Shown here piece by piece: positions 1-9,535 of a stretch of 64,000 nt of DNA. Below the pieces are notes generated by a model. The model ran no database searches. It saw nothing but the letters and a program-made list of their open reading frames with translations, and was not told the DNA's origin. A program made the position numbers and the translations under genes. Origin of the DNA: Desulfobacteraceae bacterium. Lineage in GTDB: Bacteria; Desulfobacterota; Desulfobacteria; Desulfobacterales; Desulfosarcinaceae. The stretch is taken from positions 19,572 through 83,571 of the forward strand of contig JAAERL010000611.1 of the NCBI GenBank assembly GCA_024230435.1, given 5' to 3'. Numbering within the stretch: position 1 is the stretch's first letter; each line of letters begins with the position of its first letter.

Positions 1-360
1 TTGAAGCTCCTGGATTTTCCGGTCATACTTGCGTTTCAGGGCTTTGGCGTCATCCAATTTGCGGTTTAATTGCCATTTTTTTTCGTCATTGGCATCTTTG
101 CTCATAACTGACTGATCACGTTCCAGCGTCTCTTTAAGCTTTTTAATCTCGTCTCCATGCTTTTTAAGCTCAGCTTCCATACGCTGGCCTTCTTTATTAA
201 TTTCTTTTTTAGCTGTTTTTCCAGCATTTGAATTGTCAAAGATTTTTTGAAAATTTATAATACCTATTTTGGCGACATCCGCACAAAATCCATGTGGAAT
301 CCAAACCATGCTAAAAATAAAAGTAATGAAAACAATGAAACCTATCTTGCGTAAATGCAT
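1..360 (-). CDS. OmpH/Skp-family periplasmic chaperone (3' end cut by window edge)
   Basis: Reading leftward from an ATG at 360, the frame is open to the window edge, giving about 120 residues. It begins with a signal peptide (MHLRKIGFIVF..., likely cleavage after the CA near residue 27), followed by VAKIGIINFQKIFDNSNAGK, the usual start of OmpH/Skp proteins, and then a charged heptad-rich coiled coil (KKEINKEGQRMEAELKKHG). A GGGAGGC ribosome site precedes the ATG. Skp-type chaperones hold unfolded outer-membrane proteins in the periplasm and hand them to BamA, which is encoded 55 bases upstream in the same direction. The C-terminal third lies outside the window. Confidence 0.88.
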   Translation of the reverse strand, partial: MHLRKIGFIVFITFIFSMVWIPHGFCADVAKIGIINFQKIFDNSNAGKTAKKEINKEGQRMEAELKKHGDEIKKLKETLERDQSVMSKDANDEKKWQLNRKLDDAKALKRKYDRKIQELQ

Positions 361-415
361 TCTGCCTCCCTTAATATCCATAAACATTTTTTGTGTTTTT
401 TAGTATTATGTGTCT

Positions 416-3061
416 TTAGAATTCTCCACCGACCGTGAATTCCCAGCGTCCGCTGCTTTCATCCTCACGTCGGTCCAGTATATGGCCATATTCTATACGA
501 ATCGGCGCCAGGGGAGAATACCAGCGGAACCCGCCTCCGGCGCTTTGACGCATATCCGAAAAATCAATGTTGTCATCATATACATTGCCTGTATCATAAA
601 ACACAACCCCCATAAGGCCGAGTTTTTCATACAAGGGCACGATCAGTTCAAGATTAAACTGTACCATTTTGTGACCGCCATATTCCTTACCATCTTTCTC
701 TATATTAACAGAATCAAATCCGCGCAGGCTATTGATGCCTCCAAGCTCAAATTTTTCATAATCCGGGAGATATTTATCTCTATCGTTTGCATGAACATAT
801 CCGGTTTTGGCATGGGCATATCCCACAATTCCTTTGTATATGGGATAATACGATCCTGTATTGAGGATGTACTTGTTATACCCGATTTTGCCGCCCAAGC
901 CGGCATATTCGAATAGAGCCCTGTGTTTAGAGCCTTCAGTGGGGTTAAATCGCCGGTCCCTTGAATCGTATTCCAGGGAAAATTGGGCCTTGCTGGTCAG
1001 ATTAGTGCCCTCAAGAAAAATCATGTCGTCCGGGGCCTCGTCATAATCATCGATCGCTATATCGTTTAATTCGTAATTGTAGCCCATATACGCTCGCGTA
1101 TAATCAAAAACCGGATATCCGAAACGTACAAGCGCGCCATAAGAATCCCTGTCGTAATAGGTATAATCTTTTTCTAAATTATACGCTTCACCGGTAACAC
1201 TCAACCGGCTATCCATAAACCATGGCTCGGTAAACCTGAGTACGAATTCTCTGGTTGAGGATCCAACTTTTCCGCTAAGCTGAAGCGTTTGACCTCTGCC
1301 CAGGAAATTACGCTGAGCAATTGAAGCCATTAAAAAGATACTTTCTTCAGAGCTATAACCCGCGCCAAAGCTGAAAGTTCCTGTAGGTTTCTCAGTAACA
1401 TCAATTTTTAAAGACATTTTGTCTTCCGAACTGCCCTTGATATGGTTGACCTTGATGTCTTCAAAGTAATCCAGCCGCAGCAGGCTGCGGATACTGCGTT
1501 TAATGGAGGCTGCTTTGAAAAGCCCCTGTTCCTGGACCCTGAGCAGGCGGCGGATGACCTTGTCCCGCGTTCGCGTATTACCGCTGATAATGATGTTTTC
1601 CAGGTAAACTTTTTGTTTTTTATCGATTACAAAACGGATATCGACCGCAAGGTTTTTTTCGTTCTCTTCAATAAGGGGCCGAATGTCTGCGTGGGCATAA
1701 CCGTGGTCGCCGTAAATATCTGATAATGTATTGATATCGTTTCTTATTTTTTCGCGGCTAAAATAGGTCTCCTCAGTGATGCTTAACTCTTGGAGCAAAA
1801 CCTGCTTTTTTTTGATCAAATCGCCTTCAATTTTTACTTCGCCGACTTTGAATTGAGGCCCTTCATTTATTTTGATCGTGATTTGAATGTGTTCGGTTAG
1901 AATGTTCACCGCCGGATCGGCAATACGGGAACGGATAAATCCCTGATTATGATAAAAAGCGTTCAACTTGGCCATATCCTGGTCCAATGTTGTACGGTCC
2001 AAATCTCCCGAGCTGCTGATCCAATAGAAAAAACCTTTTTCGGAGGTCTTTATTTCTTTGAGAAGTTTTTTTCTGTCGAACGCCTTATTGCCGTCAAAAA
2101 CGATTTTGGTGACATAAAGTTTCGGGCCTTCATCAATGACGAATTCCAGGTCAGCCTGATTGTTTTTTAGAGGCAGTACGTTATATTTTATTTTGATCTT
2201 ATGATAATTTTTTTCTTTGTAAAGTTCTTCTATCAGAACAATATTATTTCTTATTTTAAAAATATTCAGGATTGAGCCGGTGGTGATGGTGAGATTTTCC
2301 TTAATCTCTTCATCCTTATATTTCAGGTTGCCCTTAAGCTTGATTCGGCGGATGGTCGGTTTTTCCTCCACATGGAAGGTAATTATTTTTCCCTTTTGGG
2401 CAGAGGCGGATTCCACGCGGACATTATCGAAATAGCCCATGGCGAATATATTTCGAATATCTTTAGATAATGTCTCTTTTTTGAAGATTCCGTTAACTTT
2501 CGATTGAACAACTCTCAATATCGCATCAGATTCAATTCGCCTGTTACCCTGAATTTTAATATCGGCTATGGTGTCGTATTCGAATAATTTTAAGTTGATT
2601 TTATTGGCCAGAACTTTTAAGACGCCAAGAAGATTTTCCAGGGACTTGCCCTTAATGCTGAAAGCAGAAGCTTTGCCGGTATCTTTCGTATTTGTAAGCC
2701 GGGCATTAAGAATGAAACGATCTTCAATCAGCGTAAAACTTCCCCAAACGACCTGATTGGCGCCCAATTTGCGGCCGATACCGGCGGCTGATTTGGAATC
2801 CTGTAATTCAGGCACCGTAATGGTGTTGAAGTCTATTATACGGACGATTGATGCGCCTTCTTTTTCCAGGTGGCCGCTAAGCACCTCTGCTATCTGTGGT
2901 TTGAGATAGCTCAGATTCTTTTTTGCGTTTATGGTGAAAGGAAGCACGGCCACGTTTACCGCTTCTTTGGCATTGGCTGGCAAAGGCGTCAACGTTGATA
3001 CCAAAAGTATCACCACACCAAAGGTCAACAAACATTTTGTAAAGTTTATTTTTCGTATCAT
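416..3061 (-). CDS. bamA: BamA outer-membrane protein assembly factor with extra N-terminal domain
   Basis: An 881-residue Omp85 protein that inserts beta-barrel proteins into the outer membrane. A signal peptide (residues 1-31, ending ANA) is followed by an additional alpha/beta domain at about residues 34-158 (VNVAVLPF at its start, LGANQVVWGSF near 99-109), resembling TolB-N/CsgG/FlgO-type folds. Five POTRA repeats run from about 165 to 545 (first one IADIKIQGNRRI), then the barrel from about 570 to the C-terminal Phe. The conserved RGF motif of loop 6 is present (GGINSLRGF). E. coli BamA is about 810 residues; the extra length is the N-terminal domain. It lies between lolD and ompH on one strand. 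Confidence 0.95.
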   Translation of the reverse strand: MIRKINFTKCLLTFGVVILLVSTLTPLPANAKEAVNVAVLPFTINAKKNLSYLKPQIAEVLSGHLEKEGASIVRIIDFNTITVPELQDSKSAAGIGRKLGANQVVWGSFTLIEDRFILNARLTNTKDTGKASAFSIKGKSLENLLGVLKVLANKINLKLFEYDTIADIKIQGNRRIESDAILRVVQSKVNGIFKKETLSKDIRNIFAMGYFDNVRVESASAQKGKIITFHVEEKPTIRRIKLKGNLKYKDEEIKENLTITTGSILNIFKIRNNIVLIEELYKEKNYHKIKIKYNVLPLKNNQADLEFVIDEGPKLYVTKIVFDGNKAFDRKKLLKEIKTSEKGFFYWISSSGDLDRTTLDQDMAKLNAFYHNQGFIRSRIADPAVNILTEHIQITIKINEGPQFKVGEVKIEGDLIKKKQVLLQELSITEETYFSREKIRNDINTLSDIYGDHGYAHADIRPLIEENEKNLAVDIRFVIDKKQKVYLENIIISGNTRTRDKVIRRLLRVQEQGLFKAASIKRSIRSLLRLDYFEDIKVNHIKGSSEDKMSLKIDVTEKPTGTFSFGAGYSSEESIFLMASIAQRNFLGRGQTLQLSGKVGSSTREFVLRFTEPWFMDSRLSVTGEAYNLEKDYTYYDRDSYGALVRFGYPVFDYTRAYMGYNYELNDIAIDDYDEAPDDMIFLEGTNLTSKAQFSLEYDSRDRRFNPTEGSKHRALFEYAGLGGKIGYNKYILNTGSYYPIYKGIVGYAHAKTGYVHANDRDKYLPDYEKFELGGINSLRGFDSVNIEKDGKEYGGHKMVQFNLELIVPLYEKLGLMGVVFYDTGNVYDDNIDFSDMRQSAGGGFRWYSPLAPIRIEYGHILDRREDESSGRWEFTVGGEF

Positions 3062-3094
3062 TTTTCTTCAGTTCTCATTGCTGTATATGGTCAA

Positions 3095-3823
3095 TTAACG
3101 CAGATAATCTAATCGGCCGTCGGCAATCGTGGCTTCGCGCGCCATATAAGAAGCCAAAGCCAGATTATGGGTTACAACCACAACGGCCATGCCCATTTCC
3201 TGATTAAGCTCCATTAGTAAATCGTGAATTTGTTCACTGTTTTTTTTGTCAAGGTTACCCGTGGGTTCATCAGCCAGCAAGATGGCAGGCTTTAAGACTA
3301 GTGCCCGCGCCAGGGCCACCCGCTGCTGTTCACCACCGGATAACTCAGTGGCTTTTTCGTCCAATCTGTCGGCCAATCCGACACGGACCAGTATTTTTTC
3401 AGCCAATTGTGCAGCCGTTTGTTTGTCCAGACCTTGTATCAAGGCGGGCATCATGGCATTTTCCAGCGCTGAAAATTCCGGTAAAAGATGGTGAAATTGA
3501 AAAACAAAGCCCATGGACCGATTGCGAAAGCGTGCCAATTGAAGACTGTCGTAGTCAAGCACATCTTCATTTTGAAAAAGGAGCAGGCCTTGGTCAGGCC
3601 GGTCCAATGTTCCCAGAATGTGAAGCAGAGTTGATTTGCCAATCCCGGATGCTCCGACGATTGCAACCGTTTCTTGCTTTTTGATTCTAAAATCAAGTTT
3701 TTTAAGAACTTCAAACCGTGCTTTCGTACCCGAAAAGCTTTTATACAAGCTTTTGGCCTCCAGCAAAAAGGCCCATGTGTTTTCTGTGGTTGCCTGGTCC
3801 GTTTTGTTGTTTGTCTTAACCAT
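3095..3823 (-). CDS. lolD: Lipoprotein-releasing ABC transporter ATPase LolD
   Basis: A 242-residue ABC ATPase that powers release of lipoproteins from the inner membrane to LolA. Walker A is GASGIGKS (residues 57-64), the signature LSGGE at 161-165, Walker B ILLADEP at 181-187, and the H-loop His near 219. The frame is open further upstream, but the start at 3823 is chosen because a GGAGG lies 8 bases before it and the upstream part lies inside lolC. The gene overlaps the 3' end of lolC by 8 bases, which suggests translational coupling. Assignment to LolD rather than another MacB-type ATPase rests on the lolC neighbour and the small size. Confidence 0.93.
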   Translation of the reverse strand: MVKTNNKTDQATTENTWAFLLEAKSLYKSFSGTKARFEVLKKLDFRIKKQETVAIVGASGIGKSTLLHILGTLDRPDQGLLLFQNEDVLDYDSLQLARFRNRSMGFVFQFHHLLPEFSALENAMMPALIQGLDKQTAAQLAEKILVRVGLADRLDEKATELSGGEQQRVALARALVLKPAILLADEPTGNLDKKNSEQIHDLLMELNQEMGMAVVVVTHNLALASYMAREATIADGRLDYLR

Positions 3824-5051
3824 AACGGATAGCCTCCACAGGATTAAGGTGTGCGGCTTTATGGGCCGGGTAAAGTGTTGCTGCAAAACAAATGAGTAAA
3901 GTGGAAAACGCAACAAGAATAACATCAGTAAACTGCAGATGAACCGGAAGCGCGGTTATGTAAAATACATCTCCGGGCAGCCTTATCAGCTTATAGTGGA
4001 TCTGCAAAAGGCAGATTCCTGTTCCAAAAATGACCCCGCCTGTGGTTCCGGTAATGCCGATAAACAATCCCTGCATCATGAAAATTCTTTTGATGCGATT
4101 TACCGTGGTCCCAAGAGTCATAAGAACGGCAATGTCCCTGGTTTTTTCCAGAACCATCATAATTTGTGCGCTTGTGATGCTGAAAGTGGCCACTAAAATA
4201 ATCAGGGTAAGGGTGATGAACATAGCAGTTTTTTCCAGCTTCAGGGCGGAGAAAAGGTTGCGATTTAAAGCCTTCCAGTCTTTCATGCGAAATTGGGAAG
4301 CAGATAAGCCTGATAGAATGGATTTGCCAATATGCGCCGTCTGGAAAATGTCTTTGACACGTATTTCTACGGCGGCCGCAGCATTTTTTTTCATTCGCGA
4401 AAGCGCCCGGGCGTCCTGCAGCGTCACAAAAGCAAGATAGCTGTCGTATTCGTACATCCCCGTTTCAAAAAAGCCGGTAACAAGAAAACGTCTCATGTAA
4501 GGAACAAATCCCATCGGCGCCAATGCTCCGCGGGGCGAAACAACAAAAAGCGTATCTCCCTTTTCCAGGCTCAATATGCGCGCCAGATCTTTTCCTAGAA
4601 CAATAGGTGAAATGGACCGGCCTTGAACAAAATTCGTTTTATCGGTTTTAAGGGATTGCAAATTCTTGATATGCAGTCCTTTTTTAGCCATGTCAGGGTC
4701 TACACCCTTAATCAGGGCCCCTGAAATACGTGAATTTGCGCGCAGCATTGCTTGAAACGAAATCAAAGGCCAGGCGGCAAGAACGCCTTTTGTTTGATTA
4801 GCCCTGCGGATCAATTCGTCATAATTGGTCAAAGGCCGATCATTTGTTTGCTCGATGACCAGATGAGGCTCAATGCCTAATATGCGAGATTTAAGATCCG
4901 ATTCAAATCCTCCCATTACAGCAATAACGACAATAAGGGCTGTTACGCCAATGGTGACTCCGATAATGCCAAGCATGGAAATCAGGGCGATAATCGTCTG
5001 TCTTGGGTTGGCTTTGAAATAACGCCGGCTTATAAAGAGTTCGAAAGTCAT
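3816..5051 (-). CDS. lolC: Lipoprotein-releasing ABC transporter permease LolC/LolE
   Basis: A 411-residue permease. One transmembrane helix lies near residues 20-45 ([20 protein letters not shown]), then a large periplasmic MacB-like domain, then three helices near 275-300, 330-350 and 375-400. The C-terminus [10 protein letters not shown] is typical of the LolC/E/MacB family. Only one such permease is present next to lolD, so it probably works as a homodimer (often called LolF in non-enteric bacteria); that is inference. Transcribed with lolD, bamA and ompH. Confidence 0.92.
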   Translation of the reverse strand: MTFELFISRRYFKANPRQTIIALISMLGIIGVTIGVTALIVVIAVMGGFESDLKSRILGIEPHLVIEQTNDRPLTNYDELIRRANQTKGVLAAWPLISFQAMLRANSRISGALIKGVDPDMAKKGLHIKNLQSLKTDKTNFVQGRSISPIVLGKDLARILSLEKGDTLFVVSPRGALAPMGFVPYMRRFLVTGFFETGMYEYDSYLAFVTLQDARALSRMKKNAAAAVEIRVKDIFQTAHIGKSILSGLSASQFRMKDWKALNRNLFSALKLEKTAMFITLTLIILVATFSITSAQIMMVLEKTRDIAVLMTLGTTVNRIKRIFMMQGLFIGITGTTGGVIFGTGICLLQIHYKLIRLPGDVFYITALPVHLQFTDVILVAFSTLLICFAATLYPAHKAAHLNPVEAIRYG

Positions 5052-5100
5052 CGGCTCCTTTTTAAGGTTTGTGGAAAATGCTGCTCATCGGGCACTGTCC

Positions 5101-5232
5101 CGGATTTGGATCTGTTTTCACGGCGCGTCGATGGGTGCATAATAATCGTCTGTGCACATTGACGCAACACAGAAAACAAATTTAAGGACAAGCAAGATAG
5201 GTATATTCGCATCTTCCGCGACCTTTAGCGCT
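5101..5232 (+). repeat. Degenerate dispersed repeat D, copy 1
   Basis: This stretch between lolC and lysS matches, in reverse orientation, the stretch 6993-7123 on the other side of lysS. Shared blocks include GATTTGGAT, GTTTTCA, ATGGGTGCAT and GCACATTG. Read in a common frame both copies give related peptides (HIDATQKTNLRTSKI here, HIGAIQKMNSKTSRI in the partner), although this copy has in-frame stops. It therefore looks like a decayed copy of a formerly coding repeat. Identity is roughly 70 percent by eye. Confidence 0.6.
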
Positions 5233-5275
5233 TATGTTTACATTTGCAATGGCATTGTTTTTTTCCAAAGCGGTC

Positions 5276-6760
5276 CTATAGCGTTTTAGGCTTCATATGC
5301 GGAAAAAGGATGACCTCACGTATGGATGCCGAATCGGTTAAAAGCATCGCAAGCCGGTCGATGCCGATGCCTTGCCCTGCTGTGGGCGGCATACCATATT
5401 CCAAAGCTTCAACATAATCTTCATCCATCAGGTGAGCCTCAAAATTACCTTCTTTGCGGTCTGCTACTTGCTGCTCAAACCGGCTGCGCTGATCTTCAGG
5501 GTCGTTTAACTCTGAGAAACCGTTGGCAATCTCGAATCCAGCAATAAATAATTCAAATCTTTCCGTAATCTCAGGTTCGGTTTCACTTCGCCGGGACAGT
5601 GGAGATACTTCCACGGGATAACCGGTAATAAAGGTTGGCTGAATAAGTTGCGGTTCAACCAGGATATCAAATAATTTAGTGATAACTTTACCTAAGCGGT
5701 TGGTTTTTGTGAGTTGAATGTTCTTTTGCGCGGCAAATTCGAGCAAGCCTTGATGATTGTCCAGTAATTCAGGCGGAACACCTCCCATATTTTCCAAGGC
5801 CTGCGCTATGGTCATTTGCTTCCAGGGTTGCCCCAGATCAATTTCATGACCTTGAAAAGTGAATTTATTTTCGCCCAGTACGTCAGTGGCAACCTGGGCA
5901 AACAACTTTTCGGTCAGCGTCATCAGATCATGGTACGTCGCATATGCCTGATAAAATTCGAGCATTGTGAATTCGGGATTGTGTTGTGTTGAGATTCCCT
6001 CATTTCTGAAATTGCGATTTATTTCAAAAACACGTTCAAAACCGCCTACAACAAGACGTTTCAGATAAAGCTCCGGGGCAATTCTCAAGTAAAGATCCAT
6101 ATTTAATGCATTATGGTGGGTCGCAAACGGCGTTGCCTCGGCTCCTCCGGCAATGGGTTGCATCATCGGCGTTTCAACTTCCATAAAATCATGGTCGATA
6201 AAAAACTGCCTGACGGCTTGTATCATCTGGCTGCGCATTTTGAAGATTCGCCGGGTATCCTCATTCATGATCAAGTCAACATAACGCTGGCGATATCTTT
6301 TTTCAGGATCTTTCAATTTGTGATATTTTTCCGGCAAAGGACGCACAGCCTTGCTAAGTAGCTCAAGGCGTCCGGCCAGCAGGGTCCACTCACCTGTTTT
6401 TGTTTGAAACATGCTGCCTGAAATCCCAATGAAATCACCAATATCTAATTTTTTAAATAACGCGTAGTCCGAAGCGCCTACTTTGTCTTTGCGGATATAG
6501 GCCTGCATTTGGCCAGAACGATCCCGGAATCGGATAAAAGAGGATTTTCCAAAATTATTGACAGCCATGATGCGGCCGGCCATCGTAAAAGGCCCCGGTA
6601 TTTCGGAGGCCTGATTGTGTGATTCAATAATTGAACGGATTTCACCTATTGTGTGCTCAACCTGAAATCCGCTAGGATAGGGGTTTGTGCCATCTGCCCG
6701 TAATTGTATTATTTTTTGTTTTCTGTTTTCAAGAAGATCAACGTGTTTATCTGTTTCCAT
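5276..6760 (-). CDS. lysS: Lysyl-tRNA synthetase, class II
   Basis: A 494-residue enzyme that charges tRNA-Lys. It has an N-terminal OB-fold anticodon-binding domain and a class II catalytic core with motif 2 (FEINRNFRNEG...HNPEFTMLEF) and motif 3 (GIGIDRLAMLLT). The reading frame extends 20 codons upstream, but the ATG at 6760 is preferred because a GGA-containing ribosome site precedes it and METDKHVDLLENRKQK matches the normal LysS N-terminus. It is first in the leftward series lysS-lolC-lolD-bamA-ompH, with a 224-base gap before lolC. A TTGACA-like hexamer reads leftward at 6889-6894, but no clear -10 follows. Confidence 0.95.
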   Translation of the reverse strand: METDKHVDLLENRKQKIIQLRADGTNPYPSGFQVEHTIGEIRSIIESHNQASEIPGPFTMAGRIMAVNNFGKSSFIRFRDRSGQMQAYIRKDKVGASDYALFKKLDIGDFIGISGSMFQTKTGEWTLLAGRLELLSKAVRPLPEKYHKLKDPEKRYRQRYVDLIMNEDTRRIFKMRSQMIQAVRQFFIDHDFMEVETPMMQPIAGGAEATPFATHHNALNMDLYLRIAPELYLKRLVVGGFERVFEINRNFRNEGISTQHNPEFTMLEFYQAYATYHDLMTLTEKLFAQVATDVLGENKFTFQGHEIDLGQPWKQMTIAQALENMGGVPPELLDNHQGLLEFAAQKNIQLTKTNRLGKVITKLFDILVEPQLIQPTFITGYPVEVSPLSRRSETEPEITERFELFIAGFEIANGFSELNDPEDQRSRFEQQVADRKEGNFEAHLMDEDYVEALEYGMPPTAGQGIGIDRLAMLLTDSASIREVILFPHMKPKTL

Positions 6761-6925
6761 TTTCCAAGCCCTTAATGCAAAAAACGGGTTCACCGGTACT
6801 AAGTCATAAAGTACCCTCACCCGTCAACCAGATTCTCAAATTCTGCTTTCGCAGGTAAACAAACTCAGGTACCCTATTTAACAGGCTTATGTCAAGGTTT
6901 TGTTTCAAATTTATCCAATGCTTAG

Positions 6926-6954
6926 TTGACTTTATGCACTAAAGAAAATAGAGT
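6926..6954 (+). promoter_or_regulatory. Candidate sigma-70 promoter upstream of lptF
   Basis: TTGACT at 6926-6931, a 17-base spacer and TAGAGT at 6949-6954. It reads toward lptF, 224 bases away, with repeat D in between. The -10 matches four of six consensus bases. It is the best match seen in the divergent lysS-lptF gap, but the distance is long. Confidence 0.3.
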
Positions 6955-6992
6955 AGGCTGCTATTTTTAGGAGAATTGATAATAACTTTTAT

Positions 6993-7123
6993 AATCAAGA
7001 GTCGTGGAATATGCAAATCTTACAATCCTGCTCGTCTTTGAATTCATTTTTTGTATTGCTCCAATGTGTGCTGACAACGCGCATGCACCCATTAAAGAGA
7101 CTTGAAAACGAATCCAAATCAGG
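6993..7123 (-). repeat. Degenerate dispersed repeat D, copy 2 (inverted)
   Basis: Inverted partner of 5101-5232. On the minus strand a 73-codon open frame (7188-6967) spans it, containing LIWIRFQVSLMGACALSAHI. The homologous frame in copy 1 is interrupted by stops, and no ribosome site precedes the frame here, so it is treated as a decayed coding repeat and not as a gene. The two copies bracket lysS. It occupies much of the 417-base gap between lysS and lptF. Confidence 0.58.
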
Positions 7124-7177
7124 CTCAATTCCCGGATATTTGAATCTTCCACGCTCCTAACATTAAATAATAGGTTT

Positions 7178-8356
7178 ATGAAGGCCATAATTCATCGTCA
7201 TATTCTCAAAGAGCTTTTTGGGCTATTTAGCGTCACATTGGTATTTTTTATCTTAATTTTTGCGATGCTCACATTGCCCGAGCTTACCAAACATATTGTG
7301 AGTTACGGTATCGGACTATATAATATTATGTGCCTGATTGTTTTTCAAATGCCATATTTTCTTCAATTTGTAGTTCCCATGTCTGTTATGATTGCGACTT
7401 TGTTAACGTTTCTGCGTATGTCAGCGGACAGGGAGATTATTGCATTGAAAGCTTCAGGCGTGAGCCTGTACTATCTTTTACCGCCTGTCCTGGTTTTTGG
7501 TTTGTTTGGCACTTTATTAACAGCCTATTTAGCTATCATAGGTTTGCCAATGGGCAAAATGGCATTTAAAAGCCTGATAACGGAAATGGTTACGGCTCAT
7601 ATGGATGCGGGACTTAAACCTCGCCAATTTATTAATGATTTTGAGGGTCTTATGCTATATGCCCATGAAATTAATTCCAAGACTAAATCCATGAAGCATA
7701 TTTTTATCGAGGATCGCCGGTCCACCAAACTGACAACAACCATTACAGCAAGATACGGACAGCTGGTGTGGGATTATAAGAACCAGGCACTGCGTTTTCA
7801 GTTATTTGATGGCAGTATCCATCATGTCGATGTAAAAAGATACAAAGCCGATCCAATCACTTTTGACAAAAACAGTTTTTATATTGATCTTGGTAAACAT
7901 TTGAAAAAGATAGGTATTGGCCCTAAAGATGAAGAAGAAATGAGCCTTTGGGAGCTCAAAGAGCATATTGAAAGTGTTGTTGAAAAGAATGATCAATATT
8001 ATTTGACGCTTATGGAGTGGCACCAAAAATTTGCACTGCCTTCCGCCTGTATTTTATTAGCCCTGATAGGATTGCCATTGGGGGTGCAGATGCGCATTTC
8101 CAAAAGATCCAAGGGAATTGTTCTTGGATTAGTATTCTTTTTTTTATATTACATAATGCTTTCGGCCGGATGGGTGTTCGGTGAAGCTGGGGTTTATCCG
8201 CCGGTTATTGGTATGTGGCTGCCTAATTTGGTTACCCTTCTTATAGGATTGATTTTGCTCAAGCGGGCATCTGAGGAAAAGCAATTGCCCAAGCTGGACG
8301 TTGACGTGATTTTGCAATGGCTCAAGATAAAATTGCGCTCATTCATAAATGGATGA
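7178..8356 (+). CDS. lptF: LPS export ABC transporter permease LptF
   Basis: A 392-residue YjgP/YjgQ-family protein. It begins MKAIIHRHILKELFGLF, has three N-terminal transmembrane helices, a periplasmic beta-jellyroll in the middle and three C-terminal helices (LIGLPLGVQMRISKRSKG is the typical loop). LptF and LptG with the ATPase LptB pull LPS out of the inner membrane toward LptC/LptA. LptG follows 86 bases downstream. LptB is not in the window. Of the two permeases this one is called LptF by its first position and size; the reverse naming cannot be excluded. Confidence 0.92.
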   Translation: MKAIIHRHILKELFGLFSVTLVFFILIFAMLTLPELTKHIVSYGIGLYNIMCLIVFQMPYFLQFVVPMSVMIATLLTFLRMSADREIIALKASGVSLYYLLPPVLVFGLFGTLLTAYLAIIGLPMGKMAFKSLITEMVTAHMDAGLKPRQFINDFEGLMLYAHEINSKTKSMKHIFIEDRRSTKLTTTITARYGQLVWDYKNQALRFQLFDGSIHHVDVKRYKADPITFDKNSFYIDLGKHLKKIGIGPKDEEEMSLWELKEHIESVVEKNDQYYLTLMEWHQKFALPSACILLALIGLPLGVQMRISKRSKGIVLGLVFFFLYYIMLSAGWVFGEAGVYPPVIGMWLPNLVTLLIGLILLKRASEEKQLPKLDVDVILQWLKIKLRSFING

Positions 8357-8442
8357 TTTGCGCTGTTGCGCCGATGGACATTAAAAGAGCCGCGCCGGTC
8401 GGACCAGCGTGGTAACTCAATACCATCTATTTAAAGACCATT

Positions 8443-9519
8443 ATGAATTTATTGGAAAAATATATTACGGTTGAGATACTAAAACAGTTCTGCATCATTT
8501 TGGTGGCTGTCGTTGGCATATACTTGGTGGTGGACTTTATTGAAAAAGTCGATGATTTTATTGAAGCGGGCGCCCCAACATTCCGGGTGCTGATTTTTCT
8601 TGCGTACAAAATTCCATTTATCGTTGCCCAGATTGCACCCGTGGGTGTGCTTTTGGCCTCATTGATCACATTTGGTCTAATGAATAAAAATAATGAGCTG
8701 ATTGCGCTTCGCAGCAGCGGGATTAATTGTATCACTTTATTGGGACCGGCTTTGAAATTCGGGATTGTCATAGGGCTTTGCCTTTTTTTGAATTCGGAAT
8801 TCCTATCCCCTTATACAACAATGCAGTCCAATAGGGTTTTGCTAAAGGACGTTAAAAAGAAAACCCTGGCGACAACACGCCGAAACGATATGTGGCTTAA
8901 AAAGGGCAAGGCTATTTACCATTTTAAGCTTTTTCATCCCGGAACAAAAACAGCTCAAGGTTTTACATATAATGAATTTGATTCTAATTTTCGCCTGATT
9001 CGGCGACTGGATGCACAGTCCGGGCAATTTAAGGACGGCCGCTGGATTTTAGAAAAGGTTATCGAACAGCTCTATTATGATGAACGTAACAGGTATGGTG
9101 TAAAAATTTTTCCTCAAAAAATATACAACCTGGGTTTAACTTTGGATAACGTTGCAGAAGCCGCGCCCCATTCCAGCGAAATGAGTATAAGAGATCTTTC
9201 CAGGCAAATTAAACGGGTTGAAGAAGACGGCTATGACGCCTCTATTTATAAAGTGGATTTGTACGCCAAGATCGCTTTTCCTTTCAGTTGCCTTGTCATG
9301 GCAGTTATCGGGCTTGGGATTGCCGCTCGCGGAAGCAAGCGCGAAGGTATGGTCTCCGGAATTGTTTACGGCCTTGGAATTGTCTTTATTTATTGGATAT
9401 TTTTTAGTTTTTGCAACTCTTTGGGTAATGCCGGACTGTTGCCGCCGTTCATTGCTTCCTGGTTGGCCAACATCCTTTTTACATGCTTTGGTCTTGTTCT
9501 TGTTTTTCATGCTCAATAG
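8443..9519 (+). CDS. lptG: LPS export ABC transporter permease LptG
   Basis: A 358-residue second YjgP/YjgQ-family permease with the same layout as LptF: an N-terminal helix bundle (MNLLEKYITVEILKQF start), a periplasmic domain and C-terminal helices with the loop VIGLGIAARGSKREG. It partners LptF in the LptB2FG LPS extractor. It lies 86 bases after lptF and 16 bases before waaA, so the four genes lptF-lptG-waaA-lpxK probably form one envelope operon. Confidence 0.92.
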   Translation: MNLLEKYITVEILKQFCIILVAVVGIYLVVDFIEKVDDFIEAGAPTFRVLIFLAYKIPFIVAQIAPVGVLLASLITFGLMNKNNELIALRSSGINCITLLGPALKFGIVIGLCLFLNSEFLSPYTTMQSNRVLLKDVKKKTLATTRRNDMWLKKGKAIYHFKLFHPGTKTAQGFTYNEFDSNFRLIRRLDAQSGQFKDGRWILEKVIEQLYYDERNRYGVKIFPQKIYNLGLTLDNVAEAAPHSSEMSIRDLSRQIKRVEEDGYDASIYKVDLYAKIAFPFSCLVMAVIGLGIAARGSKREGMVSGIVYGLGIVFIYWIFFSFCNSLGNAGLLPPFIASWLANILFTCFGLVLVFHAQ

Positions 9520-9535
9520 GCTGTGACAATTGGTT

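Noticed and set aside
6967..7188. A 73-codon frame on the minus strand between lysS and lptF
   Set aside because: It corresponds to repeat D; the homologous frame at 5101-5232 is broken by stops, so it is treated as a decayed repeat.
8369..8410. GCCGATGGACATT after lptF as a family A repeat
   Set aside because: Only about ten bases resemble the family A end and no partner end was found, so it is not called.
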